Positions 1 through 14,742 of a stretch of 64,000 bases of DNA are shown here, in pieces. The notes below the pieces were generated by a model, which had not been told where the DNA came from, searched no databases, and worked only from the letters and a program-made list of their open reading frames with translations. This DNA comes from Thecaphora thlaspeos (taxonomy: Eukaryota; Basidiomycota; Ustilaginomycetes; Urocystidales; Glomosporiaceae), in assembly GCA_900291925.1 (NCBI GenBank), contig UWYS01000008.1, positions 372,001 to 436,000 on the forward strand, read 5' to 3'. A program made the position numbers and the translations under genes. The stretch's first letter is position 1; the number at the start of each line of letters is the position of its first letter.

Positions 1-609
1 TGAGTTGCCGTATCTGTCCAAGCGTACGCGGCGCAGCGAGCTTACGGCTAGGCGCGATGTGCTAGAGAGTCTGACGCTGCGCTCGAGCCTCGCAACCGCC
101 TTACACCGATTCAGCATGATGTCCGGCGCGGCCATGCTGACCCGCCTCCCACAGATCGCCTACCTTGGGATGATCTTTGCGGTAGCCCACATCGCGCACG
201 ACAAGCCCTTCAAGTCGGAGAAGAACAAGGACTCTCCCTCGGGTGGTCCTCTCATGAGCCTGCTGTGAGTGCCGTGACATGCTCAGAGAGATGGCCGAAC
301 AAGGCTCGGAGGGTTGGCCGGACAGGGGTTGCAAGGTCCGGCGCTGTAAAGACGGCAAAAAATGGGATGCCCAACCAGGTGCGAGCCGTACGCTGACGTC
401 GCTGTCTCCTCGATGCCAACAGATTCTCCACGCTAGCGCTGTTCGCTCTCATGGTCCCTAAGGTGAGCTATACAGAGCTTGCTGCCCCGGTTCTTGTTCT
501 CGCAATCTCCCTCTCGCTGACGATTCTAGCATCACCCGCCTGGCACGATGAACAGATGGCTGTGCAAGACCCGCTCAACTTCGCCAAGGCGGCTGCGGGA
601 TCGGCCTAG
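1..609 (+). CDS. C-terminal part of an unidentified membrane protein (5' end outside the window)
   Basis: The reading frame is already open at base 2 and ends at TAG 607-609. One intron (265-422, GTGAGT...ACAG) joins exon 2-264 to exon 423-609 in frame. The second exon then reads without interruption, so the GTGAGC at 463 need not be a splice site. The translated end carries at least three hydrophobic stretches: one with the core IAYLGMIFAVAHIA, one at the exon junction (LLFSTLALFALMV) and one shortly before the end (PVLVLAISLSLTILA). This suggests a multi-pass membrane protein. A short lysine-rich loop separates the first two. I recognise no family motif and give no function. Its 3' end converges with the uS19m gene on the other strand. 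Confidence 0.6.
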
Positions 610-948
610 AGGATAGCGAGATGACCAGCAATGAGATGAAAGTGCTTGATCTGCTTCTTGGACACGTGCTCCGGATGTCACGCCTAGCCCCACAGGAACA
701 GAGAGAGGCCCTCTAGCCCTTCTGCCACCCATAAGGGCTCAGGATTCATCGAGGACGGCAAGGCGACGCACGCGGTGATGGAAGAGCTTGTGTGTATGCG
801 TATGTGTGCGGACCAGCGCCATCGGAGGACGTGGTGAGGCAAGAGAAAGGTATGCAGACGAGAGGCTAAAAGTACAAACGGACGGGAGAGGCGGACTACA
901 TGGTGAGCAGGGCGGAAGACGATGGATGGGGACCGGAGGGTAGGACCG
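610..948. other. Intergenic, convergent 3' ends
   Basis: This interval lies between the ends of two convergent genes. I see no open frame with coding character and no RNA gene here. It presumably holds both 3' UTRs. Confidence 0.5.
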
Positions 949-1680
949 CTACTTGTTCTTGGTCAACCTGTATGTGAACCTCTTCCTCGTCGGGGCGAAC
1001 TCGCCCAGCTTGTGGCCAACCATCTCTTCCGTCACCGAGATGGGGATGTGGTGCTTTCCATTGTGGACGAGGAATTTGAGCCTGCGGCGGAAGGATCAAG
1101 GGGCAGCAAGAGCGAGTGGTAGGACAGAGACGTTTGTCAGTCGAGAGTCGAAGGAGCAGTTTGCGAGCGAGGCGGAGCAGGAAGTTGCGCCGCCCTACGC
1201 CATCGCGAGTCAGCGCGAGGCGAAACGGCTTCGCAGCGAGCGAACCGAGACCACGGAGAGACGTTGGGCGGTCAAGATGGATCCACTTTGACTGAGTGCA
1301 GGGCCGAGACCTCGTGTGGCTGCGGATTCAAGGGGAGGCATGGTGGATCGGTTCCTCCAGCTGCCGGTGACCGATCGAGACGAGGCGCAAGCGGTCGCTT
1401 GCCGTAGCTGGTCTGGACACTCACCCGACAAAGTTGGGAAGAATGGTGCAGCTCCTTGCGTTGGTCCGGATCGGCGTATTGTTCTTGAAAGCTTCAGAGA
1501 GGTTCGGGAAGGCCACAAAGAAAGGACCTGCGGGGCGTCGAGGTCGAACGGCAGGGCGAAAAGAGAGCCGAGGAAGACACGCCGGGGTAAGCTTGATCCC
1601 GTCCAAGAGCGGCAGCATGTATGCCGGGGATACTCACCCTTCCATGCGGACCTTGCTCGAAGGACGGTCGATGGCAGCAT
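949..1680 (-). CDS. RSM19: Mitochondrial small-subunit ribosomal protein uS19m
   Basis: Structural protein of the mitochondrial 30S-type subunit, located in the head near the decoding region. Three exons read on the minus strand: 1680-1638, 1527-1425 and 1081-949 (stop TAG at 951-949), giving 92 residues, the normal length for yeast Rsm19. The protein starts with [15 protein letters not shown]. It then carries the family block [18 protein letters not shown] and ends with [15 protein letters not shown] followed by a short basic tail, which are hallmarks of S19 proteins. Both introns begin GTGAGT and end CAG, and the split codons restore frame exactly. The ATG faces the dihydrolipoamide dehydrogenase start about 560 bp away, so the two mitochondrial genes are divergent. 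Identification is firm; the exons come from motif continuity. Confidence 0.93.
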
Positions 1681-2022
1681 GATGCTTCGCTTTGTGCGAC
1701 CTGTAGCGTGTCGGGTGATATTTGGATCGATGCGTCGAGGAGGTGGTGGCGAGGCTTCCGAAGATCGCAAAGCCTCGAAGAAGACGGGCCTCTCGCCCGC
1801 CGGAAAAGCAGGCCAACAGGAAACCGGATCCGACATCAGGCGCCAGGCTAGTTGACCGGAGCGGTCCGAGGATCTCTCCGCTCGACGTGCCAGGCCAGGG
1901 GTTTCGGACGGAGCGGCCGGTCCCGGCGTGGGCCAAGCGTTGGGGGCGCGCACAGGGCCACGAAACCTTCGGGCAGGGCCCCATCAAAAACCCTCCCGGA
2001 AGCTCAGCTGAGCTCAGGGCAA

Positions 2023-2071
<49 letters not shown>
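2023..2071. repeat. (CCAG)n tetranucleotide repeat
   Basis: About twelve uninterrupted copies of CCAG lie in the presumed 5' leader of the dihydrolipoamide dehydrogenase gene. Such repeats are usually length-polymorphic. Confidence 0.9.
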
Positions 2072-2072
<1 letters not shown>

Positions 2073-2107
2073 CATCTCAACACCGAAAGACGCAAGTCGT
2101 CGTTCTT

Positions 2108-2146
2108 ACCCTCCACCCTCCACCCTCCACCCTCCACCCTCCACCG
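2108..2146. repeat. Tandem 7-bp repeat (CCACCCT)
   Basis: Five near-identical copies of a pyrimidine-rich heptamer sit about 100 bp before the ATG of the dihydrolipoamide dehydrogenase gene, probably in its leader. Confidence 0.8.
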
Positions 2147-2241
2147 TCCATCGTCCATCTCCTCCCCCGCAGACCCACCACACTGCGCCACGCCACGCCA
2201 CCCGCTGTTCCGCTCACCACCCACACATACGCACGTCCATC

Positions 2242-4048
<1,807 letters not shown>

Positions 4049-4452
4049 AACCTTTGCGGGAATGAGCTTCACGGGGTCGATCACTCCGCCCTCGCCCACT
4101 TTTTGATAGGTACTGCCTAGACGTCCGTCATGAAATATCACCTGCATCTGACTGACTGACGGACGGAAACGGCGACGAGAGACGTGTTTGTGTTGTCGGC
4201 ACCTAGAAGATGAGCCGAATCGTCTTGGCGCGCCTTTGTGCGGGGTCGTTGGCTACGCTGCCGGTTGCGCGAATAACGCCGCCTGCCTCCACATCGCCGC
4301 TTTAAAGTCGTTGCTGCGCGGAGCGTGTCGCGAGCGGTTAGGAGCTGGCTCGTGCTCGGCTCTCTCCCTGCTGTCCGATGATCCAGACGGAAGCAGTGTC
4401 CTTTGCCGCCACCACCACCACCGCCACCTATCCAGGATCGCTTACGACGACG
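4049..4452. other. Intergenic
   Basis: Between the E3 stop codon and the presumed start of the GH35 locus. No gene is recognised. It should hold the E3 3' UTR and the former GH35 promoter. Confidence 0.4.
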
Positions 4453-7400
4453 ATGCGGCTTCGCTGGCCCTTCTCGCTCTCCTGGTTCTGGCTCGGCTGC
4501 CTGGCATGCTGCTGCTGCTGCCTTGCCCACCAGATCCCCATCCTCGACCTTGTCCGCGATCTCCGCCCCCCAGCGTTTCCGCAAGTACCACTTTTCGGCA
4601 GCCCGGCGCCTAAGGCCGACTTGCGGATCAGCCCCTCCAAATGGATCAGGCCGAAGGGGACCAACAGCAGCGCCGTCGTATGAGATAAGTACAGCCTAGC
4701 CCTCGGAGGCGGCACCAGGAGGATCTTTGTCTTTGCTGCAGGTGATTCGCCACTGGCACGTCTAGATGTAGAGGAGAAAGACACAGCCTCTGATTGCCTT
4801 CGACACAATGGCTTCGACCATCTCTCGAGCAGAGTTCCACCCATGGCGCCTTTTCCCGTCCCAAGCTTGTGGAGAGACATCCTGCAAAGGGTCAAGGCGG
4901 CCGGCTTCAACACGATCGAGTGAGTCGTTGGGTCTCCTGTTCGTATGAGGGCCACACCGCCGAGGTCGTGGAAGCTCATGCTGGCGCTTCACGCTCGCCA
5001 TCAGCATCTACACACATTGGGGTCTGGTTCAGAAGAGTCCCGACCCAAGCACTATCGACCTGAATGGCGTCAATGACCTGGACTTCTTCCTGGCCGTGGC
5101 AAAGGACGTAGGGCTGTTCGTCATCGTTCGTCCGGGACCATACATCAACGCCGAGACGACTGCCGGTGAGAGCTGGAGTTCCCACAGCGTCTTCCGTACA
5201 TCTTTGATACGCACTGCTGATGCTATCGCTCCTTCTGAATCGCCTTGGGCGTGCGTCAGGCGGCATGGCGCCGTGGACGACCCGCCTCGATGCCATGCTC
5301 CGCACCAACGACACCATCTGGGAAGAAGCGTGGAAGCCCTACATCCACGCCGTGGCTGAGGTCGTGACGAAGTACCAGCTCACCTACGACCCAGACACGC
5401 GCGGCTACGGCGGCGGTAGCGTCATCATGGTCCAGGCCGACAACGAGTACGAGACCGGACCGACCCAGCGAGCCTACATGCAGACGCTCGTCCGGTCCCT
5501 CAAGAAATGGGACGTAGCGGTGCCGATCTCGTACAACGACCCAGACAGGAAGCAGAACTTTGTCGACCTGGTCGACCTCTACGGCCTCGATTCGTATCCT
5601 CAGGTTTGTGCGCCTTGTCAGCTCGTTTTGAACGTGTCCGAGTTGCTGACAACGTCCTCTGCTCTCCCCCCCTCTCTTATCTTCCGACGCATCAGAGGTT
5701 CGACTGCTCGCATCCGGAACAATGGGTCCGGCTGCGCACAGACTATCTCGAGTACCACGAGGCCACCAATCCGGACCAGCCGTTGATGATACCCGAATTC
5801 CAGGGCGGCAGCTACGACCCCTACGAAGGCCCAGGCTACGAGGCTTGCGAGCAGATGACCGGCGCAGACTTCTCGAAGGTAGCCAATTAGGCCCTGATCG
5901 CCCAGCGGGCGACGCTGCTTTCGATTTATGTGAGTGTGGCGTGGCTGCGGAATGCGCCTTCCTTGAGTCCCGCGCTGGCACGTCTCGCGGCTGCGAGGCT
6001 GACCCTTGCTCCCACTCATTGCAGATGGTCTACGGCGGCACGAACTGGGGCGGGCTGGCTGAGCCGGACGTCTACACCTCATACTCGTACGGGGCCGCCA
6101 TCACCGAGGCTCGGCGGCTCACGCGCAAGTACAGCGAGTACAAAGCGCAAGCTCACTTCTTGAGCACGTTTCCAGATCTAACCATGACGGAGGTCAAAGG
6201 GTCGGAAGAAGGACACCGCATCGTCGTCGTCAAGGAGGAGACGGCCGACGGATCGACGCGACTGGTCTCTCCGCAGACGCTGTGGTCGACGGAGCTGTTC
6301 AATCCAGATACCAAGAGCCGGTTCTACATCGTTCGACAGCACGACAACACCAGCAAGAGAAAGCTGAGGTACAGCCTCGAGATCGAGACGATGGGCGAAA
6401 AGAGGGTTGTAGGTGTTGTCGGCCGGGGGAGGGACGAGGTCGGCGAGCCAGCCATCCTTTTGAATGGGAGGGATAGCCGTATCCTCCCCGTGGACCAGAG
6501 GCTAGCTCCCGGCGTGGTGCTGCGCTTCACGACGGCCAACGTCTTCTTCGCCGGCGCCATCGGCGATGCTCTGACAATCATCCTGTACGGCCAGCCTGAA
6601 GACACCTTCCAGTGGGCGATAGCGGCGACGCCAGAGGCACAGTCGACGTTCGAAGGTCTTGAGATGCCTCGGAACGACGAAGTGAAATGGAGCATGGCGT
6701 CTTCCCTCGGCGAAGACGGCCGTTCGATCGAAGGCTCCTTCCACGTCCTACGGGATCAACGAGGTCGAGGTTCCGCGTTCGCAAAGCTGCGGACCAAAGA
6801 CGGTCTCAACATCATGCTGGGCCTCTACAGCACTGAGAGCGTCTACAACTCATACGCTCCTTTCGTCCGCTACGGTTCTTCTCCGGCATCGTCCGCCGCT
6901 GGCCAGACGAGGTACGAACGCGGCGCAGATGCCATTTTTGGCCTCTCCGACGACCGGATCCTCGTCAGCGGCGCCTCCCTCGTGCGGAACGCCACCTACT
7001 CCAAGACCGAGACGGAGCTTGACACGCTGCACCTCTTCGGCTCCTTGGACGCAGAGCACGAGCCGCCCATCGAGGTCTTTACGCTGCCGACGGTCCGCCA
7101 CGTCTTTTGGAACGGTCGCGAGGTCCATTGGAGGGAAGTCGACTCGCTCGGCGGCCACCTCGTACTCGAGGCTCCAGGCCTCAGCGTCGACACGATCAAC
7201 TACGTCCCACCGGAGCTTGAACACCTGAAGTGGAGGTACGCTGATTCGCTGCCCGAGGTCTCGTCCGCCATCGATTTCGAAGATGGCGCCTGGACAGAAG
7301 CTAACAAGACGACGTCGCACAATTCATACTGGAAGGACGAGCAGATCCGAACGCAAGGCCAGGTGCTCTTTGCGAGTGAGTACGGCTTTCACGCCAACAA

Positions 7401-8545
7401 CATCGTCTGGCGAGGCGCGTTCGACGGTAAAGAGGTGGTCGAGGGGGACGTGGGCCTCGAAATCGAGGTCGAGGGCGGAAAGAGCTTTGCGTTCTCGGCC
7501 TGGCTGAACGACGTGCGGCTGGGCGCCGCCGAAGGAGATCGAGAGCATGCGTGAGTGACCTGTGTTGGGCGCCGGAGCGCGATATAGCGTCAGCCTGTCA
7601 TCTTGAGCTGACCACTTCTTCCGTTGGAACTGGCGAGCAGAGCGGCTACAGCTCGCTTCGCCTTCCCTCAAGACGCCCTGAGGAGGGACGGAAGGAACGT
7701 GATCACCGTGGTGCAGGACCACATGGGCCTGGAGATGGAGTATGGTGCTCTGCCCATCGGACTGGATGGCGACGATCGAGGTGAGCTATTCCTGTCTACT
7801 CCCGCGCACAGCTCTGTCGGCGGCCCGCTCTCTGACGCGTCCGTCCTCTGCTCGTCTTGTCAACCTGTCAGAGAGGCTGGAGGCGGTCAAGCTGTCGCGG
7901 GGTATCCTCTCGTACTCCTTCGATGCTTCCAACACCTCTACTTCCTCTGCCACCATCGGCACGCCCGATTTGACGTGGAAGGTGGTCGGCAACCTCGGTG
8001 GCGAAAAGGGACCGGACCGTGTACGGACGACCCTCAATGAAGGCGGTCTCTACGCCGAGCGACAAGGGTGGCACCTACCGGGCTACGACGACTCTTCGTG
8101 GCCCATACGACCACCGACCGCAGGCGTCGAAAGGGCAGGGACGATTGGATTCTTTCGTACCACTTTCCGTCTCGACGTTCCGAGGGAGCACGACTTTACC
8201 TTTGCCATTGCGGTCCCGCCCTTTTCCGACGAGATCAAGGAAGGAGGGAGCGCGAGGGCCGAGGGCAATTACCGGCTGCAGATCTACGTCAACGGATGGC
8301 AGATGGGCAAGCAGATCAGCAGGTTGGGACCGCAGACGGTCTTTCCCGTTCACAGCGGTGTGCTGGACCACCACGGCGAGAATGTCCTGGCTGTCAGCCT
8401 ATGGAGTCTCGGAGATCGGCCGGAAGATGGTAGGCTCGAGGAAGCGATCAGGCTCGTGGTCCTGCACAGGACGACGGGCGAGGCGAGAGATGGATACGTG
8501 CTCGAGTCGCCGACGTGGCAGCAGCTTCGAGGAGGCAAGGCGTAG
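4453..8545 (+). pseudogene. GH35 beta-galactosidase, probable pseudogene (two stops, one frameshift)
   Basis: Resembles secreted fungal family-35 beta-galactosidases, which remove terminal beta-linked galactose. Eight exons can be traced: 4453-4741, 4833-4919, 5005-5165, 5260-5603, 5696-5929, 6025-7550, 7641-7780 and 7872-8545. A signal-peptide-like start (MRLRWPFSLSWFWLG then a Cys run) comes before the catalytic domain, recognised by AEFHPW, IYTHWGLV, IVRPGPYINAE, QADNEYE (acid/base Glu), IPEFQGG (nucleophile Glu) and MVYGGTNWGG. The long C-terminal jelly-roll regions read cleanly to 8545. Three lesions break it. TGA 4681-4683 stands where the family has Trp (before DKYSL). Two extra T bases at 4853-4854 shift frame between EFHPWRL and PVPSLW. 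TAG 5888-5890 stands in the conserved strand before ALIAQRATLLS. Splice sites and the rest of the frame are intact, so loss looks recent. Sequencing error is the alternative. One intron running from 5879 to 6024 would skip the last stop, but it would delete a conserved strand. Confidence 0.85.
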
Positions 8546-8685
8546 ATATAGGCGGTAATAGAGGAAGCGCGGCCCGCGAATCATGTCGAGATGTTGGATG
8601 AGAACGTCGTTGTGCAAGGCAGAGGTCGTCGAAGCCGTCGTAAGAATACACCTGTGTGCCCTTTGCCTAGTGATTGCTCCGTCTG

Positions 8686-9529
8686 TCATTCGGCCGATGC
8701 GAAGGGGCTGAAGGGGAACGAACAAACAGGGTGGTCGCACAGGTCAGCGAGGAGTCCGTCTCGCAAGTCGAGAAGGAAGCAGGCCGAGACGGGGGAACCG
8801 CGGGAAGGGACACTCACTTTTCGATACTCTCGAAGCCATCGGCCGGATTGATGACGGTCAACGCCGTACCTCTGAGAACGGCCAGACCGAGCGCTCGAGA
8901 CTTGGAGGCGGCCATCACCTCTCCCGTTTCGGGATCCCGCAGCGTCTCCTCCACCTCGTCCATGACGAGGTTCATGAGCTGGTCGTAACCCTTCAAGAGA
9001 CCTTGGACTGATTGTTGTTGGTTGTTGCCCCGGCGACCCGCGCAATCAGACGAGAAGAAGCCAGACGTTTAGGAAGAAGTATGCGTTTAGCGAAGGAGAC
9101 ATCTCTCGTCTGTGGATCGGGAGAGTGAGAGAAAGAGGAGGAAACGGGACGGGGGATAGCTTACCTTGACGCCCACCGGCAAACTTGACTCTGATACGTT
9201 TGTCTACGTACTTGGAAAGGTCAAGGATGGCCTCCTTCTTGGGACGTCCCGCTCCGGCACCACCTCTACCTCCTCCTCCTCCTCCGCCGGCGCCGCCACG
9301 AGATGCGCCTCGTCCACCACCACCACCGCGCGGTGCATTGTGTCCGCCTCCACGCGTGTATGCACCATCGCGAGACGTTCCGCGACCTCGTCCCTACCAC
9401 AGAGTGGAACAGCAGAGAAACGTCGTGTAGAGATTTCAGCATGCCCGGCGGAGAGGTGGAAACACGGAGAAGCGATGAGAGCACGGGATGTAAGAGAAGG
9501 AAAGAAAAGAGACGTACCCTATCTGACAT
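8686..9529 (-). CDS. LSM7: U6 snRNA-associated Sm-like protein LSm7
   Basis: Subunit of the heptameric LSm rings. LSm1-7 promotes decapping of mRNA in the cytoplasm and LSm2-8 holds the U6 snRNA 3' end in the nucleus. Four minus-strand exons (9529-9518, 9393-9165, 9007-8818, 8707-8686) give 150 residues. The Sm1 fold is seen as EAILDLSKYVDKRIRVKFAG followed by LLKGYDQLMNLV. Sm2 is seen as LGLAVLRGTALTVI. The 22-nt last exon restores the family ending ENPF. In front of the Sm domain lies an extension of roughly 50 residues that is almost only Gly, Arg, Ala and Ser (for example GRGRGTSRDGAYTRGGG), an RGG-like tail. The first exon codes only MSDR. The stop is 140 bp from the end of the GH35 locus (convergent). 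Confidence 0.92.
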
Positions 9530-10324
9530 CCTCTCTATCGTTGTGTGAAGTGAGAGGGTGTGAGGGAGCGTTGCTGAAGTGCTTTGCTTGCGTGGGTGGC
9601 TCTTGCTGCGGATTGGCCTTAGAAAGCTACTACCTGAGCTGTTCTGTGTTGGATAGGTTGGTAGGGGGGATGGTGGGAGAGCTGGAAGAGCAGCGGAGGA
9701 AGCAGCTGTGGTGTGCTGCTTGCCCTTTGGCCCGCCCTCGCAAGCTGCCCGCTGAAAGTGGAGATTTGTGCATCACGTGCGCCACCGTCCCGCCCGCCCT
9801 TCCAACGATACGACCATCGATAAATGATATCGGATGGAAGAAGCGAGAACAACGACACAACCTGTCAGCACACTCGGCCGTGCCCCTCGGACGGCATTGT
9901 CCCGCTCGGGACTGCAACGACGCCAGGCCATTCGCAATCGGTCTTGGAGAAAGACAAAGGGTGTGGAGAGCACATCTCTGTAGTGGATTGGGAGCGAACG
10001 AGGGGGGGAAAGAGGGTAGACACAAAGCGGCAGCCAGAACAGAGAAAAAGAAACAGACATCACAGAGAACCCCCCTGTAGCTCTTCCAGACCAAACACGA
10101 TGCTTCTCCTCGCTTCTTTATCGGCCAGCGGCGCAGTGGAAAGGCGGCAGCGGATGCCTTCGTCGGCTGGCCTTAGGTAATTTCCGTTTGTTTTCAAGCT
10201 TGGCCGGTCTGCAGGGTCGTCGCGAGGAGGTCCGGACACAGAGAGCGAGGCGAGGGTATGGATCGTCGGTCAGCCTCTCTTCTTTCCCTCTAAACCTCGG
10301 CGTTGATCCGTCCTGTGACGGACG
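9530..10324. other. Intergenic
   Basis: This stretch separates the LSM7 start from the HOG1 3' end, both on the minus strand, so it should contain the LSM7 promoter and the HOG1 3' region. A small terminal HOG1 exon may lie in its upper end (see HOG1). Nothing else is recognised. Confidence 0.4.
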
Positions 10325-12137
<1,813 letters not shown>

Positions 12138-12160
12138 ATTGTCCCAAAGGTGTAGTCGTA

Positions 12161-12183
12161 GGGGGGGGGGGGGGGGGGGGGGG
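12161..12183. repeat. (G)23 homopolymer just upstream of HOG1
   Basis: Twenty-three consecutive G bases on the + strand, C-rich in the HOG1 sense, ending 23 bp before its start codon and therefore very likely inside the 5' leader. Confidence 0.95.
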
Positions 12184-14367
12184 CTCTGTTGCTAGATTAC
12201 AAGGAGAAAAGGGGGAAGCGAGAGGTGTCGAGACGCGGCGGGGAGAGGAGCGTTGGCTCGTCCGTGCGGGTGGCGGTAGAGGCACTACACTGCAAGAGCC
12301 GAAAAGCGTTCTGCGTCGAGGCTGTCTGCGAGTGTTGGCGTCGGCGGGGGTCTGTGGCGAGAGCTGGATGCGAGAGTGAGTAATTGGGTGGCGTCGGTCC
12401 AGACGCGGCCAAGCAAAGCGGTGACGGTGACGATGAAAGGGTGGCGAAAGGGAAGCAAGGCAAGACTGGGGCAGTGAGCGGAGCGCAGAGGTCGGAGGGA
12501 TGGGTGATGGTGTTGTGGCCACGATCGAAAGGGATAAGGGCGTGGGAAAGGAGAGATGAGCGAACCTGAGCGAGGAAAGGGTCGCGTCAGGGTCGAGGCA
12601 ACACACCAGAGGAGACGGACGAACGGCCGTCTGCCAGAGGAGCGGCACGGCTGGCTGAGGCGAGGCGACCACAGCGAGCAGGGCAGGCAGGGACCCTCGC
12701 CTAGCGTGACGGCCAGTCCAGCCTGCTCTCGGCTAGGGTTTGATCCGCGTTACGTGGGCGCTGCCCCTGCGTGCCTCCTCGGAGCCCAGGCGGCGCGAGA
12801 GGGGGCGTATTACAGTAGCGGAAAATGGGGGAGCTAGCGCAAGACGCACACAGGCCACCGCCCTCGGCGGTTATCTCCCTCTTTTCGACGACGCGCGTCA
12901 GCTCATTAATCTTTCCGCCCAGCGTCCACTCACGGGCCATCAAGGCCGCTTTTGGCCTTTTAGGTCTTGAAGGCATGGTCGATCCCCTCCGACCAATGTG
13001 ATTGCTTCTCCCCTTCCTTTGAGCGGCGCGCGGGCACAGGCGCGTGTGCGAGTGCGTCAGCCAGCTTCGGGATGCAGGCCCAGTCCGGCGCAATGCTACA
13101 CGCGACGGAGCGGGGTCCCGATCAGTCGGCTACGCCCCGATTCCAGTGCTCAGCGCGCGGGACGACATACGGCACAACGAGGCACTAGGTCGCATATCAG
13201 TGTCGTATCTCTAGCAGCAGGATGTCGTTGGCTGGGGATGGACGAGCGCAGCCGCAGCTTCTCGTTACAGTTGCGGCTTCAGCTTCGGATTCATGGCCGA
13301 GCGACGTCTTGCTCAGTCGCTTCGTCGGCCAGCTTCCGAGGCGAGGCGAAGGCGTCGCTTGCGTGTCAATTGCCTGTCACAGCCAGGGACACCTCCAACT
13401 CGTCTGACGTGGAGACAGGCCATGGTCGAAGCCTTCTCGCGGGCTGAACGGTCGACGATTCGAGGCAGAGCGGGTGTTGATGCCAAGGGTCCTTCTCCAT
13501 TGTCGAGTCGCCACGTGGGGGGCAAGGACGTATAGGGACGGTCAGGTGGGCGCAGCTCGTACATATAAGCTACCCTCGGCGGCCTTGACCCATACCGTCG
13601 TGCGGCCGTAGGACGGCATGCTGCCTGAGACCGCAGTTCTGTATGTAATGCACCGGACCATCCACATACATACCGGGTTGATATTGCCAAACATGACAGC
13701 TGCGAGGTGACGGAGGTCGCCTGCCGCCTGCGATCTCAGCCAAGGAAGATAAATAACCAATAGAAGTCGTACATAAGCAGGCCGTGCGCTCGGTCGGTTG
13801 CAAAGTGCCCCGACGCAACAGGTTGTGCTGGCGTCGCCTGACGCGCGCGTCGGATGTGCGGTGCAGCCACCTCGCAACGGATGTCGACGGAGCCGCCTTC
13901 GCTCGCTTGCGGCCGTCAGCTTCCAAGCAGAGGCATGTCCATCGTTTCGCCATCAGGATCACCACCAAGTTGGACCTCCAGGTATGCAATGGCCTAGCGC
14001 AAACTACACTACCTCCGACTCTACGTACCATTTACATTCTTACTCCTGCGCTTCGTTACATCCTGTTACCAGGGAGCTCCGGCTTCTCGCCAGCGCCCCG
14101 GGACCCGTGAACCCTTGATCGACCCTTTCGGCGCCGTCTTAGCAATTGTGGCCGGTGCGCGCCTCGCGCTACGTGCGGATCGGGGCAAAGAGAAGCAAGG
14201 CCACGACAAAGGGGATACGGATCTTGAATCGTCCCGACGTCCGGAGGCGGGGACGAGGCTCGGCAGACAGAGACGGGCACGAAGACGGTCAAAGAGTCTC
14301 GTCACGGTAGGTGCGTGCTTCGATGGATCTTTGCTTGGATCGACGACGACGGTGGCGTCAGAGCGGT

Positions 14368-14400
14368 TGAGCGGGTGAGCGGGTGAGCGGGTGAGCGGGT
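14368..14400. repeat. Tandem GAGCGGGT octamers
   Basis: Four direct copies of an 8-bp unit about 340 bp upstream of the SYP1 start codon. Confidence 0.85.
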
Positions 14401-14524
14401 CAGGGCGTGGCGGCTGCGGAGGCGAGGTGGGCGGCTGCCGTCTTGGTGCCGTCTCGTGCGGAATGAAGCAAGCATCCGGCCGTGCGCAGCCGTAGCTTTC
14501 TCCCTCCACAAAGCGCACGCCCTT

Positions 14525-14538
14525 CCCCCCCCCCCCCC
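14525..14538. repeat. (C)14 homopolymer upstream of SYP1
   Basis: Fourteen C bases within a pyrimidine-rich tract about 205 bp before the SYP1 ATG, on the sense strand. Confidence 0.9.
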
Positions 14539-14742
14539 TTCACCTTCTTCCTCACCTTTCCTTCCGTCCTTCCCAAAGTTTGACTACATCCATCCGGCCG
14601 CCGCTGCGCCGAGCCTCTAGCTTCGTTCTCCCTCCTCGCCCTTATACCACAACATCCAGAAGGCCCAGAGCCTATCCCCACTCGGCGTCAGACTGCACCG
14701 TGATCACAGCGCACCGCCAGGGACAGCTCCACAACCTCTACC

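Larger units (their letters stand above)
1681..2241. promoter_or_regulatory. Divergent promoter region uS19m / dihydrolipoamide dehydrogenase
   Basis: The 561 bp between two divergent start codons must contain both promoters. The part nearest the + strand gene holds two simple repeats, listed separately. No other gene is seen. Confidence 0.5.
12138..14742. promoter_or_regulatory. Long divergent intergenic region HOG1 / SYP1
   Basis: About 2.6 kb with no frame of coding character. It contains the HOG1 leader/promoter on the left and the SYP1 promoter on the right. It holds two homopolymer runs and an 8-bp tandem repeat (listed separately). The central part (about 12.8-14.0 kb) shows nothing I can assign. 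Confidence 0.5.

Noticed and set aside
463..529. A second intron in the left-edge membrane protein gene
   Set aside because: GTGAGC and TTCTAG are present, but splicing shifts the frame into unlikely sequence, whereas read-through gives a clean hydrophobic segment.
5879..6024. A single longer intron in the GH35 locus that would remove the TAG
   Set aside because: It would delete a conserved strand (ALIAQRATLLS), while the shorter 5930-6024 intron has better ends; two other lesions would remain anyway.
12700..14100. Several open frames of 100-180 codons on both strands
   Set aside because: They overlap each other in different frames, lack family motifs and resemble frames expected by chance in GC-rich DNA.
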